A stretch of DNA of 64,000 nucleotides. Source: Cliona cf. orientalis. Taxonomy: Eukaryota; Porifera; Demospongiae; Clionaida; Clionaidae. The notes under the pieces are model-generated. The model saw only the letters and a program-made list of their open reading frames with translations, searched no databases and was not told the DNA's origin. The stretch's first letter is position 1. Every line of letters starts with the position of its first letter. Below are positions 46,924 to 60,000 of the stretch, piece after piece. The position numbers and the translations under genes are program-made. The stretch is from contig OZ005691.1 in the NCBI GenBank assembly GCA_963930775.1, positions 8,553,000 to 8,616,999 of the forward strand, read 5' to 3'.

Positions 46924-49900
46924 TCAAGTGGCCAGACTAATTTCAAAGTCATTGTCCTGTAGCTGATGTTGATCATGATAGGAAGACGTCAACAGTCGTT
47001 CACGGTATGATTCCACTAGCGACTGCTCCTTATCATCCGCTGCAAATGCTGGCTCGTGTATCAGAGATTGCCGCTCACTGTCTATCTCCTCAGAATCCTC
47101 TCTACACTTTGAGCAGCAGATAGCTCCAGCAAGCTTCTCACTGTACACGCTAGAGGTGTCTCCAACTGTGTCCTCTGCAATGGTGGGCCGGAATAATTAC
47201 AGTAATTTTTGTGACTAGCTATATAGTATACATGTAGCAGATACACAATTTGCAAAGGAGGGGACACTATAATATTATACAGAAAGAGGCAGTTTTCCAC
47301 TGCACCCGGGGGGGGGGGGGGGGGGGGGGGGCGAGGGGAGGGATGGGGAGGAGATACAATAGAAATGTCAAACCTCAAAAATTAATCATTATAGTCTTAC
47401 TATCAGCAATTAGCTATTAGCCTGGGAGGGAGATAAGGGGGCTACACATGTATGCATAAGTACTGGTGCATAACTCTAAGTCACCTCTTAGTTGGGTATA
47501 ATTAGAATATGTCAGGCCTCTAAAAGTCATAGGGGGAGAGGGCTATATAATGGTCTATAGTATTAATATGGTGGTCTTTCTAAGTCACATGGAAACGTTA
47601 TCAACTCAGTAGCGGATCCAGATAGGTTTCCATAGTTTCCGTGGAAATCCCCTTTTGGCAGACTTGAAATACGAGCACTTTATGGAGTGGCTGTGATTTT
47701 CAGGAACTGGAACCCCCTCTCTGGCTATAGACCTAAGAAAACTGCTGCTATGGCTCACCTTAGCATGTGTTAGCAGAGAAGTTGTTCGAAATCAGATCGA
47801 TTGGGCTGATAGTTTCGCTCAAAACGATCGAAATGGGCGGGGTTCACTCAAAATAGGCGTAGCTTCTAAAAATTTGCGCGCTTTGCGCGCAACCATATAA
47901 CAGAACCCCCCCCCCCCTTCAAGAAATCCTGGATCTGCCACTGCAACTAATATGGAAACTGCAACCCCTTCTTAGCGCTATATCACACCCAGAAGCATAG
48001 TTGTGAACAATAGCTTTTTGTAGTGTAGCTATGGCTCACATGGTTGCATGGTAATGTTAGTGTTTCCTCTTCAGATGTTAAGGAAACCATGAGAAACATA
48101 GTACATAACCAATACAAAATTTTATGGCAGATTAAAATGGCTAGAGTGTAACCACTATAGATCTACGAAGACACCCCTGAAATGAGGAGATCTCCTTTAA
48201 TCAAGACACTTGACTATGCATGGTCCCAGCTACATAAAACTACCCTGAAATGGACACCTCCTTTTTTAGTTGGGACACTTAAAATTGTCCCAAGGGTGTC
48301 CGGAATAGAGCGGTTCCACTGTCGAAGAGAAATTCAAAGATGGCAAGTATTACAATGTGTGATTGTGTCACAGGTATGGAAACAAGTGGCCAAGCCTCAA
48401 ACAGAAAACTTGTAGATGTCACTGATTGTATATTCCATAGTATAGTATGTTTACAGTGGCATACAATACTACTGACTAATGTGTGCATTATCGCATTGTG
48501 TATATTCCCACTACAAAATTGTTGGATAGTATCTAAAGGTCACTGATAAGCCTTTCAACATGTGAACTAGAGCTATCTAGAATACATGCTTCATGCGTTC
48601 TGTAGCCACTGTAGCAGATCGCTGTACTGCACTCAGATGACAACCCGTTTCTACACTGAGTTCGAGCATGTGCAGGTGCAGTCTCATCAGCACATACCAG
48701 TAGATCGAATGGGTGCTGTCGATAAAACCACAGGCATACTGAAAAGAAAATGCACGACTTTAATTTAGCGCTAGTAAGCCATTTTCAGCAATTCGAAGCG
48801 TGTATAATATTATAGAAACCAGATATGCACCGATTCATTGTGCTTACAGCACACATAGAAGCCTAGAACTCGATTGAGATCTGGTGATATTCGTGCCGAC
48901 ATTAACAACAATAGACGGACAAACTGATTGCTTTACCCCTTGCATGTACACACAGGGTAAGTAGAGCGAGGCACATGTTATGTGCATGCATGACATTGTA
49001 TATACAGATCTCCGTGGATGCAGATCCTAGAGTAAGCACTACTAACATTGAGGTCAATCTAAGACTGATAAATAATTATCATTATGATAGTAATTTTGTG
49101 CACGTGCAAGTCTCAGTGGATGCAGAGTTACCTTCACATTCATAGAGGTCTGCATGTGCATAAAATTACTACGACACACGTACACCCGGCCTGCTTGGTT
49201 CTATACATAGATAAATTTATGGGAAAAGTCTTATTGACTTCTTCTTTGTCTGATCATGTGACTCTGATCCAGGTATGGAGTAGAAGGGTGGGCGGAGTGG
49301 AGGATAATATACTAATAATCTTTCTCACTTACTTATTTGTATGTTTGCAAATATTTTCTTCATCTGTCTTTTCTGGTAGTAGCCCCATAGTGCCAACAGG
49401 CAGATCCCCACCAGTCCCATCACGGTCGAAGCAAATGTAGTGAACACTATCAGTTGCCTGTAGAACACTGCTTCTCTTAGTTCACCAGCTTCTGAGCAGT
49501 CCGCGCTAAAAAAATTAAAGGATCAATCAGACCATAATTATTATCCAAATGGGACTACAATAATTGATTTAATATGCACACACCAGAGTATTGAAATTAT
49601 ACATATTATTGTGTAGCTGAAACTGATTTTTGCCAGGGGAAATTTTTGGTGATTTTTTCCATCTGCTCTCATTGTCAAAATTTTTGTGTCTTTTATTTTT
49701 TGCCCTATAGCTGTGTCAGTCATTATGTAGAAAGTATGGCAACCCTTACAGAATTAGCGAAATTCAAAATTTCACAAAAGGGTCTGGGCTTGCATTTTAT
49801 CTAAAAACTTGGTTATGTGGTAGATTTTCCATACTAGTCACACAAACACCACTATCTAACCATAAACCACATTTAAGGCTTAGGCAACAAAACCAGAGAC

Positions 49901-52900
49901 TTTTGTAGGTCAGCAATATCCAGAAGCACCTGCCTTGCATGCTGAAACTGCTTTGATCATGAGGTCATAGAGCAACACAAAAGTGCATGATTGTGTGTTA
50001 GTATGAACTAATCAGTTCAGTAAATCCCCAAAAGAATTCAGACTTCCTGCAGACTAAGCAACTTGTTGGGGGGGGGGGGGGATTGAAAATAATTTATGCA
50101 TCTTCCTCCATAGTTTGGCCAGCTAGACTCTTGAGCACAATTCCATACCACACTAATTAGTACTATTAAGAAAACCAGTGCTCCACTTCACCCACCCCAC
50201 CTCTTTATTCCATGATCTAAGCTTGCTGGGTTAAAGCTGGGTTAGATAAAGTCCATAAGATTTCTCTCATAATACAGTGTGTCAGCTTAGATAAAAATTA
50301 AAGTATTAGCCGTACGGTGGTTTCAATTGCAGAGCAATTTTGTTGAGTACTCCATTTGAAACGCGATCTGCAAACAGCACCCAGCCACACACGAAAGCAC
50401 TGCTACCCTGAAAATCAATAATATAGTGAATAATAGATAGACACCACGAGGACAAGGGATCGACAGTATTTAGCATCCCACAATGGCCCTGAGCTGTGAC
50501 ACCCGAGTGTAGCAAGGGTGTTACTAAGGGGACAGAGGGATGCTAAATACTATGGATCCCATTGGCCGAGGTGAGCTAAGTTATTAGAGTTTTACAACTA
50601 TTGCTATAGTAGTACAGCTATTTGCCTTGGAGCTCTCATAATTATTACGATGGATCCTGTTTATTGGCCAAAATTTACAAGCAACTAAGTGAAACTTACA
50701 AGTAACTAAGTAAAACCTACAAGTAACTAAGCTACTTAGTTACCTCCTATTGACCAATCAAATTACAGGAAACTAGCAGTAAAATTCTAATGGGTCATTA
50801 GACTGGCCACGCATAAAATTTTAGTATAGGCAAATTACTAGACTAAGATCATAAGAGTCATGGTATGGAGGAGGATTAATGCATGGTGAATGAATGGCTC
50901 TATTTGATGGACTATATAAAATAATCAATAACTGCTTACTGTATATTCCCCTGTTAGTATGGATATCATGCTGAGTGAGAGAACCATAAGAACTGACCCT
51001 CCTAACCCCCAGAGAATAATGGCGATGTAGATAGAGTCCCTCTTGATGGAGAATGTCGCTTCAGTTTCTACCACTGGCTGCATCCAAATCCATATCCTGT
51101 AATATGCAAAAAAATTTCAAAAATTGAAGAATAAAATATTTAATAGAATTATGCCGATTCATTAGTTTTTAAGAAAATTCTAGTAATTCACTATTTCTCA
51201 GCCCCCGATGCTTAGCTGTCATCAAATTCCTATACATGTTTGCTACTCTGTACGTGTCGTGTATTTCTCTTGTACGCCATTTATTAACTACCTAGTTAAT
51301 TATTAGTTCATCCATTAAGATTGCACTCACATGTTTAAGGTGGGTTTGCATTGCTACATAATTATTGAGTACACTACTGCCGGGTACATTTTAACGTGTG
51401 TGCATGGGGTTTGCTGGTACGTTGGTTGTCGAGAGATAATAATATTACCTCAATATCGGCACATGTATAGTCATGTAACGGGGAGTGTTGCTAGATACGA
51501 TGATGGTTGTGAAGTAGAATAATAAATTATGTAACCCGTCCACTGTGCCATATTATTGAATAGTGCTATCGAGCGTGTGCATGAGCTGACAATTACTAGT
51601 GTGTGCATTGGATAGGTCTGGCAGTGCACCAAGGCTGCATACATATGCCTGATGCCATTATATGCATACAATGAGAGTTTGTTGTGATGAAAATTAATTA
51701 TGGCTGCATCCAAATCCATATCCTGTAATATCCAAAAAAACGTTGTTATTCTCAAAAATTGAAGAATAAATAGAATTGTGCCGATTCATTGCTTTTTAAA
51801 ATTACAAAAAAATTATTTAATTTATAAAATTCTAGTAATTCACTATTCCTTAGCCCCCGATACTCAGCTGTTATCAAATGCCTATTTGCTACTTTGTACG
51901 CGTCATGTATTTCTCTTGTACGCCATTTATTAACTACCTAGTTAATTATTAGTTCATCCATTAAGATTGCACTCACATGTTTAAGTTGGGTTTGCATTGC
52001 TACATATTGAGTACACTACTGCCGGGTACATTTCAATATGTGTGCATGGGGTTTGCTGGTACGTTGGTTGTCGAGAGATAATAATATTATCTCAATATCG
52101 GCACATGTACAGTCATGTAACGGGGAGTGTTGCTAGATACGATGATGGTTGTGAAGTAGAATAATAAATTATGTAACCCGTCTACTATGCCATATTATTG
52201 AGTAGTGCTATCGAGCGTGTGCATGAGCTGATAATTACCAGTGTGTGCATTGGATAGGTCTGGCAGTGCACCAAGGCTGCATACGTATGCCTGATGCCAT
52301 TATGCGTATACAATGAGAGTTTGTTGTGATGAAAATTAATTATGGCGAATAGCTGCCGGAGTTGGAGCCTTCCACCTTCCACTGACCCCCTCAATGCACT
52401 AAATCCCACTTTACGAGCACTGCTACACTTTAATTATCACATCAATCACTCCAAGCTTATCTTTACACAATATATTCTATACGCATTGTTACAAATCTGG
52501 CACACCCACAATAACAATGCTATTGTGGAACAACAATGCTTGCTACATGCTTGCTACACTTTCACATATCATTACTATCGTAGTCTTGATAGCTGGAAAT
52601 TTAATTTTTAAGGGTACTTTTGTGGTAATTTAATAATATTATGAGCAGCCAAGAATAAACATAAGCAACAATAATCAGTTGTTGACACTTACATGGCACC
52701 CCACACGAAGACGGTTCCAAGGAAATACAACATCTACATGGATAAAACAGAATTGTAGCTCTTATAAAGTTATAAATCATGTACGTCCAAACTTATTTCA
52801 TGTGTGCAAATTATATCTAACTTTGCCAGCTTTTAGTTTGAGATCATCAGGATTGTGGGGAGAATCCCTTCACGAGGAAGGGGGGGGGGGGCACTATGAT

Positions 52901-55900
52901 TTGACCTATCAATCTCATGTGGCTACAACTCAGTGGTTAATTATATCACAGTAATAATATTTATTATTACTTTCAGTACCTTTTCTCCAATGAATTTGTT
53001 GATTCTCTTCACGCATACTGTTGAAATAAAGCTGGCAACGTAGAGCACCAGTGGTCCAATTGATATGCTATTCTGTTGGAGAAAAGTTCTCATTTTATTA
53101 AAGTTTCGTTAAGTAGCTGGGCCTTTTCAATAACCTCATAGAAAGATGTACACACGGAGAATTGGAGGGGAGGTACCAAGTTGGTGATTAAATTAATCAT
53201 GGTTATTGTACCTGCTTCATCTTGAGGGTGTCAAGAAAATAGAAGGGAAGGTACTGCTGAGAAAAGATGGCAGAGATTTTGGCGGCAACAAATACACACA
53301 TAACCTACAGTGATGGTAATTTTCTCAACATTAATTTACAGTAGTCATTAAGGTTAAGGCACATTATTTTTTTATTATTGTATTTGAATAATGCATGACA
53401 GGGTTAATCTACTCAGTATCCACAAATTAATGTAACCACAGAATACAATATTAATTTTAGTAGCACTCCCTTGCTGAAGGAAATTTGTACAATCATAATT
53501 CACATGCATATACAATATCACATGGTACATTGCCGTACGTGCTCACCAGGTAGAAATCAGGCTTAAGCAGCCAACGATACCACTTCAACTTTTTCAGCAC
53601 AGTGTTCTTTTCACGTACGACAACATGGAATGGTATCACCATAAGAATACCAAGACCTATGACAATAATAGCCATCACCTGCAAATTGATCAAAAATGGT
53701 ATCACACATCAACCACAAAGTAGTATATTATTTTAATTACCGTATAGCCGGAAAATTTGGCGGGGAATTAAATTTGGCGGTTTGGCGGTCTAGATTACAA
53801 CTGCCAAATTAAATTTTCCTACTCGCATATATACGTATGGCGATCCCGTACCAATAAACCGCCAAATTTAAATCCGCCAATATTCTTGCAACGGTGATTT
53901 TGGGCTCAACCGCCAAATTTAATTCCCGCCAATATTTCTGGCTATACGGTATAGACTAAATGTATTATGACATTGTGCAAGAGATCGATATGAAAAAAAC
54001 ACCCATAAGACATTGATTTAATGCGAAATTATTGCTTGATGATTATGAGGTTAACTATCAAGCTACATGCAACTATAAAATAATAATAATTTTTAGTTAG
54101 ACACTGTTTAGGAGGTTTCTATAATATTATGATATAGAAGATCTCAGGAGTCCGTAGAACCCTCGCTTCGTTTGGAATTCTACATAGAGCCCTTTAGTCT
54201 CTTAAATCATGTGGAAACCGACTAAACAGTGTCTAACAAGTTTATAGTAAAACACTATAATAGCCCGAGGATACAGGATTCTATCAGACTTGTAGGGGTA
54301 CTATCACAATGTCGTATTATAGATACCTGCCAATGACCAATCAGATTGCAGTATTTGTTACAATTATGATCTAATAATTATTATGGTACCATTAAATTTT
54401 GGAGATTGATGTAACTAAATAAACTAGAGCTCTCTCGAGCACAAAACCCTCGGCGCGCTGCATGGCATTAGCTAAATGCTTCAACAATTGCATGCAGAAA
54501 AGGAGGTAGCTAAAGGACTGGGGCTGGGACGAGACAGGGATGAGGATAATGTTATACTTGCACAGCAGTGTTATTCAAGGTGCAATAGCTCATAGCAGCA
54601 ACAACCCTAGACTAAGTGTGTTGTATCGAACTCCACACCGTGGTGTCGAGATCAACTCAACTTCCCTCACTGTAGCCTAACCGCTAATTCTTGGGGGCTT
54701 AGCTAGCTACATCTTAACTTGAAGGACTATGATGCAAAGCCTTGGCACAAGACTGAAGTACACTATGCAACATTGCATGTCCAATATTATCGCAACTCAC
54801 TTGGGTTCAAGCACTGTATTAAATGTCATGCATGCATAGCTACAAGCCAGAGAGTCAAAGGGTACCATACAGATAGCTTAGAGCTAGCGTGGGATGACAG
54901 TGGCTTATTTTCAACTCTAAGGCTTAGCAGCTAAGCTTTAGAGTTGAAAAGAAGCCACTGTCATCCCGCGATCGTCAAAAGCTCACCAGTGGACTGAGCG
55001 GCGGGATTGATGCAACCGCGCATGCGCTGAGGGTTAATAGACGTACATACCGTATATAGCGCGCAACCTATTTATACGTTAAGTTATGCTATCGCTAGCT
55101 CGAGAAAAGTCAAGAAGCTTAGAATCCACAAATGACACCAAAACTGGCGAACAAAGCATTTTCGGAGAAATCCACACAAATCATGGCTTTGGAACGCCAT
55201 AAGGAACCTTACAACCCCGCAAATTGGACTCGCAAACGAGGTATGTAGCAGCTAGCGTGATAACAGACAGACAGACAGACAGACACACAAACCAACTACC
55301 GTAACCCTCGCGCATGCGCCGAGGCTTAATGAGGTGAGCTGTCTCAGCTACACAGGACTGCTATACATACAGATTTGACTGTAATAGAAAGTATTATTAG
55401 CTGCTCACCCAAAATGCTGTACTGTCACCATAATTGAGAGGGGAATCCCCAGCATCACAACTTGTGACAGTCGAGTTGGCATATTCTTCCGGAATGCTTG
55501 CCTTTGGTAGCTTATCCAGCAACACAAAGAGAATCGCAAATGCAAGGAGAGTACCAGATATCTGAAATCCGTACCTATATGAAGAACATGCAGAATCAGT
55601 GTAATGGAACACAAGGGTCGACGTCAGCCTATTAAACGCAATCATGATCATTTAATTTTTTATTAGCTTCATACCGGTAGCTATTGTTTACACAGGGTAG
55701 CTAGGGGATGAATTCATTCAATAATCCGTTGGGTAACCAGGGATAAAGCTTGTAGTCACTTTGTGAAGTACTTCTCTTCAGTACCGTTGCTCATTGATTA
55801 CGACCCTTACCCATCCGCGGTGTTCGCGCATGCGCAAAGAAACGAATTCTGTGGTAAAGTTCTTGTAAGTAGACGTATTATCATTAACCTGATAGAGTTC

Positions 55901-56364
55901 AGTTCCACCTTCATCTGCTTGCTAGGTGCCAACTCAGGCACAAGTGCCAGCGGGGCAACCTGCATGGCTGCGTAACCAAACTGAAACATGATCGCAAATA
56001 CGGAAAAATAGATCGTGTAGGATATTTCAGACTTGCACCCATAGCATGTGTGCCATAGGAAGTAGAACGAACTGGCGGTTGAGAGCACTCCGAGAAGATG
56101 CAGTATCTTTCTTCGTCCGTATATGCGACACTTGCACACGTCCGAAAGCATTCCAGTGAGTGGAGTGAATATGCCGCCCGCCACTTGCCCAACCAGCACG
56201 ATCGTGCCCACTTGGTGCGAGTTGAGTGAGAGAACTTTGCTGAAGAAGCTGACAGCGTACGGGAACCACAATCCCACAACGCTGAGCACGTTTAGCAGGT
56301 TCCCCATGCCAAAGGTGATACGAAAGAAAAGGGATAATTTCTGTTGCTCTCCTTCAGGCTTCAT
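46924..56364 (-). CDS. MFSD12: MFSD12-like major facilitator transporter, ten exons
   Basis: Twelve-span MFS transporter. Vertebrate MFSD12 is needed for cysteine import into lysosomes and melanosomes. The substrate here is inferred only. Exons (minus) are 55889-56364, 55409-55574, 53547-53678, 53212-53304, 52980-53072, 52693-52733, 50940-51096, 50316-50407, 49333-49505 and 46924-47174, giving 557 residues with matching phases. Exon 1 has an N-terminal cytosolic segment, the first spans and the MFS loop (GMLSDVCKCRIYGRRK). Later exons carry WYRWLLKPDFYL, YLPFYFLDTLKMKQ, LSMISILTGEYTGSSAFVCG and SFADRVSNG-like (VLFADRVSNGVLNKIA) blocks typical of the family. The C-terminal exon adds a hydrophilic tail with Cys (AICCSKC) and acidic/Ser segments, longer than in human MFSD12 (about 480 residues). 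The exon 8 donor is GTACGG. The gene is divergent from the amidase gene at 57024. Confidence 0.87.
47285..47332. repeat. Poly-G tract in MFSD12-like intron
   Basis: A run of about 22 G after CACCC, followed by a purine-rich block. A quadruplex-forming candidate. Confidence 0.8.
47607..47943. mobile_element. CAGTAGCGGATCCAGA MITE with 5-bp target duplication
   Basis: The left end is CAGTAGCGGATCCAGA and the right end reads TCCTGGATCTGCCACTG. It is flanked by CAACT on both sides (47602-47606 and 47944-47948). It lies in the last MFSD12-like intron. Confidence 0.75.
50452..50575. repeat. Inverted repeat of ATTTAGCATCCC
   Basis: GGATCGACAGTATTTAGCAT and ATGCTAAATACTATGGATCC are inverted around a loop of about 75 bp in an MFSD12-like intron. 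Confidence 0.75.
51077..52345. repeat. Tandem duplication of about 630 bp in MFSD12-like intron 6
   Basis: Unit 1 runs from about 51077 to 51700 and unit 2 from about 51700 to 52345. Each starts with GGCTGCATCCAAATCCATAT, which on the minus strand is the acceptor and first codons of MFSD12-like exon 7. Unit 2 is a diverged copy of unit 1 with several indels, so it is older than the SIDT duplication. Confidence 0.9.
53738..53951. mobile_element. TACCGTA-type MITE, GCCGGAAA subfamily, in MFSD12-like intron
   Basis: The inverted ends are TACCGTATAGCCGGAAA and TTTCTGGCTATACGGTA. The interior has AAATTTGGCGG motifs in both orientations. It is the sister of 2513-2737. Confidence 0.85.
54891..54967. 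repeat. 77-nt hairpin with 38-nt arms
   Basis: GGGATGACAGTGGCTT and AAGCCACTGTCATCCC form the outer stem, and TTTTCAACTCTAA with TTAGAGTTGAAAA the inner stem. Few mismatches. It lies in the large MFSD12-like intron 2, beside the repeat shared with 18250-18380. Confidence 0.85.
55130..55255. repeat. Dispersed repeat (inverted relative to 18250-18380)
   Basis: It carries GAAATCCACACA, GGCTTTGGAACGCCATAAGG and GACTCGCAAACGAGGTATG. A short (ACAG)n run follows at about 55264. Confidence 0.65.
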
Positions 56365-57023
56365 TCTGAGTCGATGTAGTAGTCAAGCTTGAATGAGTTG
56401 TCTCAAGTTACAAATTTAATGTCTCCGCGGCATCTATACGTGCGCATGTGCAATAAAGCTATTTTGTCGATCGTCGATTGTCTACATCCGCGGCGTGCTT
56501 CCCCTTCACCACAAGATCCAATTTACCATCCTTTGTCATTGGCTCTGATTAAGTGTGATAATAGCATGAGTAAGTAGTAACTAGTAATGTTGAAAATGCT
56601 TTGACAATGCATGCGCTTGCCACCGGAAGTGAAAGTGGAGTACAGTATAATGTATTATGAGTAAGTCATGAACGTCAGTGCACGCCCTCTTAACCTATGA
56701 CAGCTAGCCGCAGTATGATCTAACTGAGGGACAATCAACGGAAGCGAAGAGAATAGTACAATCTGATAATTATCATCTGGTTCGTAGACAGTTAGGCTAC
56801 ACTGCATGACAATCAATTTTTAGCATTGCATGTACACGTGCATGCAACGTTTACCGACTTTCCCCAATCGATCGAGTGCATGCGTAATTATTGTAATTGC
56901 GCATGCAATTGCAAGCTATAGTGATTCAGAAGTCGACGCTGGATGCGCTGTAGCTAGCTATATATAAAGCTGGCAAATAGCTACCTGTAGGCCCCCATGC
57001 ACAGACTATAGCTGCTGATTGAA
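56365..57023. promoter_or_regulatory. Divergent intergenic region between MFSD12-like and omega-amidase genes
   Basis: About 660 bp between two start codons pointing away from each other, so both promoters must lie here. A TGCGCATGCAATTGC motif near 56897 resembles half of an NRF-1 palindrome. No clear TATA box was identified. Confidence 0.5.
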
Positions 57024-60000
57024 ATGGCTGCTGCTTCAGGTACGTATGAAAGATACAGCTAGCTATAGCTAGCTTGTGCACGTGTTATTGAATCTAGTTT
57101 TTAGGATATCACTAGCTACCTATAATTTTGTATGCGTGTAGGTCTTCGAAGGTTTCGCATTGGACTGGTTCAGATGACTGTGGGAGAAGATAAGGCTGCT
57201 AATTTTGCAAGAGCAGCTGGTCTCGTCAGAGAGGCTACCAAAAACGGAGCTCAACTTGTTGCTTTACCAGTAAGTTAATTAATGTTGAGCAATTAGCCAT
57301 AATTACTAGCTAGTGCATGCATGCATATCGCTGTGATTCTCATAGGATAAGATGGTATGGAAATCAGTAGCTACTATCTATGTAGCTGCATGTGTGAGCT
57401 ATAGACTATTAAACCTTTTTCCTGGCCACCTTGAAAGAGTGGCTATTAGGCCACTCCAAATCAATTAGTTGTTTCTCATCCCGCCTTGATTTCCGCCCGC
57501 ATGTATTTCCATCAGTACCAGCACAATACCGCCTCGATTTTTTGGACTGCTGAACTTATGGTTTTGATGACCATTTCCCATCAAACTTGTGAATAAACGA
57601 CCATTTCCAGCCGCCCGCCCGCATCAGTTTTTGGCTCAGGGGGGGATGAGAAACAATGAATTAATTTGGAGTGGCCTTAGCTAGCTACACTTAACCCCTC
57701 CTACTCTTAGTATCTTAATTGTAATTACTATTAATTAATGTACATAGCTACATACCAATTTCATGGCTACTATTTTTTTTTCAGGAATGCTTCAATACTC
57801 CTTATGGAGCGAAGTATTTCTTGAAACATGCTGAGCCCTTACATGGCCATACTACCAATCTCTTATCTAAGATTGCCAAGGAGTGCAAGATTTATCTTGT
57901 TGGAGGTACGTAACTATACTGGTATTATGCATTGTATTCCTACTATAGAATCTGATAGCAGTGATAATGAGTCAAAATTGACCATTGTGTATAATACCAC
58001 CAGGCAGTTTCTATCCTTACGACGAGTAAATAAAATTTTTATTATAGCCGGCTTGTATAGCTACCTAGTGTCTACGTATAAGTAAGTGGGGGGGGGGGGG
58101 GGGATATATCACGTGACAATGTTACTGTTGCAATAATTTTGGCTGCCACATGAAATGCATGCATGCATGAGGTACATATACTAGGTGATCCATTTCTAAT
58201 ACGTTGATTTTAGGAGAGTCACCCGTTTACCCTGATCCATGGAGCCTTAGCAATGCATTATTATTGGCTGTAACTTCATACCACTTCAGTGGCGTGTCCA
58301 GGGGGGGGGGGGCTCCGGGTGCTCGAGCACCCCCCTCAGCCGCAGTACGTCTGCGCACAACAGCTAGATCAGTAGCTCAGTGGCAACTGTTTATGCTGAT
58401 AATCGACTAGTCTCGCAAGCCATACCCTTCAATCTCCGAGAGAAAGAGGGTCTGATAACTTCGCGTACATAGAGTTGTGTTGCTGGAATTCAATAATGGA
58501 CCGTTTTACGTGACGTCACGTTAAGTTTAGATTGCGCGGCGCACGCTTGCCTAGCATTCAATACAGGCGCGCGATGTTTAATAACAATGCACGGTTATTG
58601 CGCTATAGTAACTCCGAAAAGCTGCAATCTGATTGGTCGCTCCAGGATCTTGGAGCGTGTACAACTCGATGTACGCGAAGTTACCAGACTCTCTTTCTCG
58701 CGTACGGAGATTGAAGGGTGTGGCTAGCGAGACTAATAATCGACAACTGGTAGCCATAACCAACAATGAATTTACTATCCTCTAAAATTCGCTGTCTAAA
58801 CAATTCTTTCTCGTCGCTACTAGCCTTCTTTTTCAGCCAGCTATCTTCAAGAACGCGTTAGCGAGGGGCGTGGTCAACATTTTGGGGGCGTGGCTTAAAA
58901 TTTTGGGCAAGTCCCTCATACTGAGTTAGCAAAAGCTACGTAGTTAGGTAGCAGCTGTAATGAAGTAGCTATCAGCTGGAGTAGGATCGAGGTGGAGTAC
59001 AAACATGGTAGCTAACAGTGTTCCAGTAATCACGGCTGTCATGCACTATCACATGATCTTGTACTTTAAGTGGGTAGCTATCATATAAATGCAGACTACT
59101 GCTCTACTATTGTATATTGCAGCTGGTACGTAGCCTGGTACATGGCCGTCGGAGGCGGGGCGGCAGGGGCGGCTCGAGCCGCCCCACTTTTTGTGCCATC
59201 CATTTCAACACCATAATATTTTAGCATATGCACGTACGCCTGTGCGCACGATTGGTATGCAAACCGCATGCAAAACAGCTGGTACTGATTCAGCAAGTTC
59301 GTCGATCTATTAGGTATGAGCGCAAACCACAGTCCTGCGATAGGTAATAAGCCAATAGAGTTGCTCACGATCGCGGAACTGTGCGATTTTGGGCGTAGTT
59401 TAATTATTTTTGGGCGTGGCTTAAAATTTTGCCCGCGCGCTTTGCGCACACGCTTTGCACGCACTTAATTGTCACAAAGCTCTACATAGTTAGAGCCTCC
59501 CCAGTTGTGAAACCCTTCCTACGGCCCTGTGGTACTATGGTGGCCTGCCTGGGTGGGACAATGCAACTCACCTACATGATCTCAGATTCGTATTATGATA
59601 CCGTATAGCGGGAAATTTTCGAGGGAGAAAACTTTCGCGGATCGGTAGGAAAGGAGCATTTCGCGGAGAAAACTTTCGCGGAATGTTAAAACTGGTCGCA
59701 TAATGGGTGTGGCATGCCAAGAATTTCGTGGAGAAAACTTTCGCGGATGGCGGAAAAATCGCGAAATTCGTGAAAGTTTTCTCCCTCGAAAGTTTCCCGC
59801 TATACGGTATTATCTATGTCACTGATCCTCCCGAAACGCGTTTGCATGTAGTTCAACATTCCTATCTAATCTACTCCCAAGACTTAGTATGTGTTATATT
59901 GAAAAGCTTGTGGAGAAGAAACATGATTCAATTTGACAAACACTCCTCTCTTTAGGTAGCTAGCTATTATTGTTTTCAGATCTCTTAAATTGAAATACAT

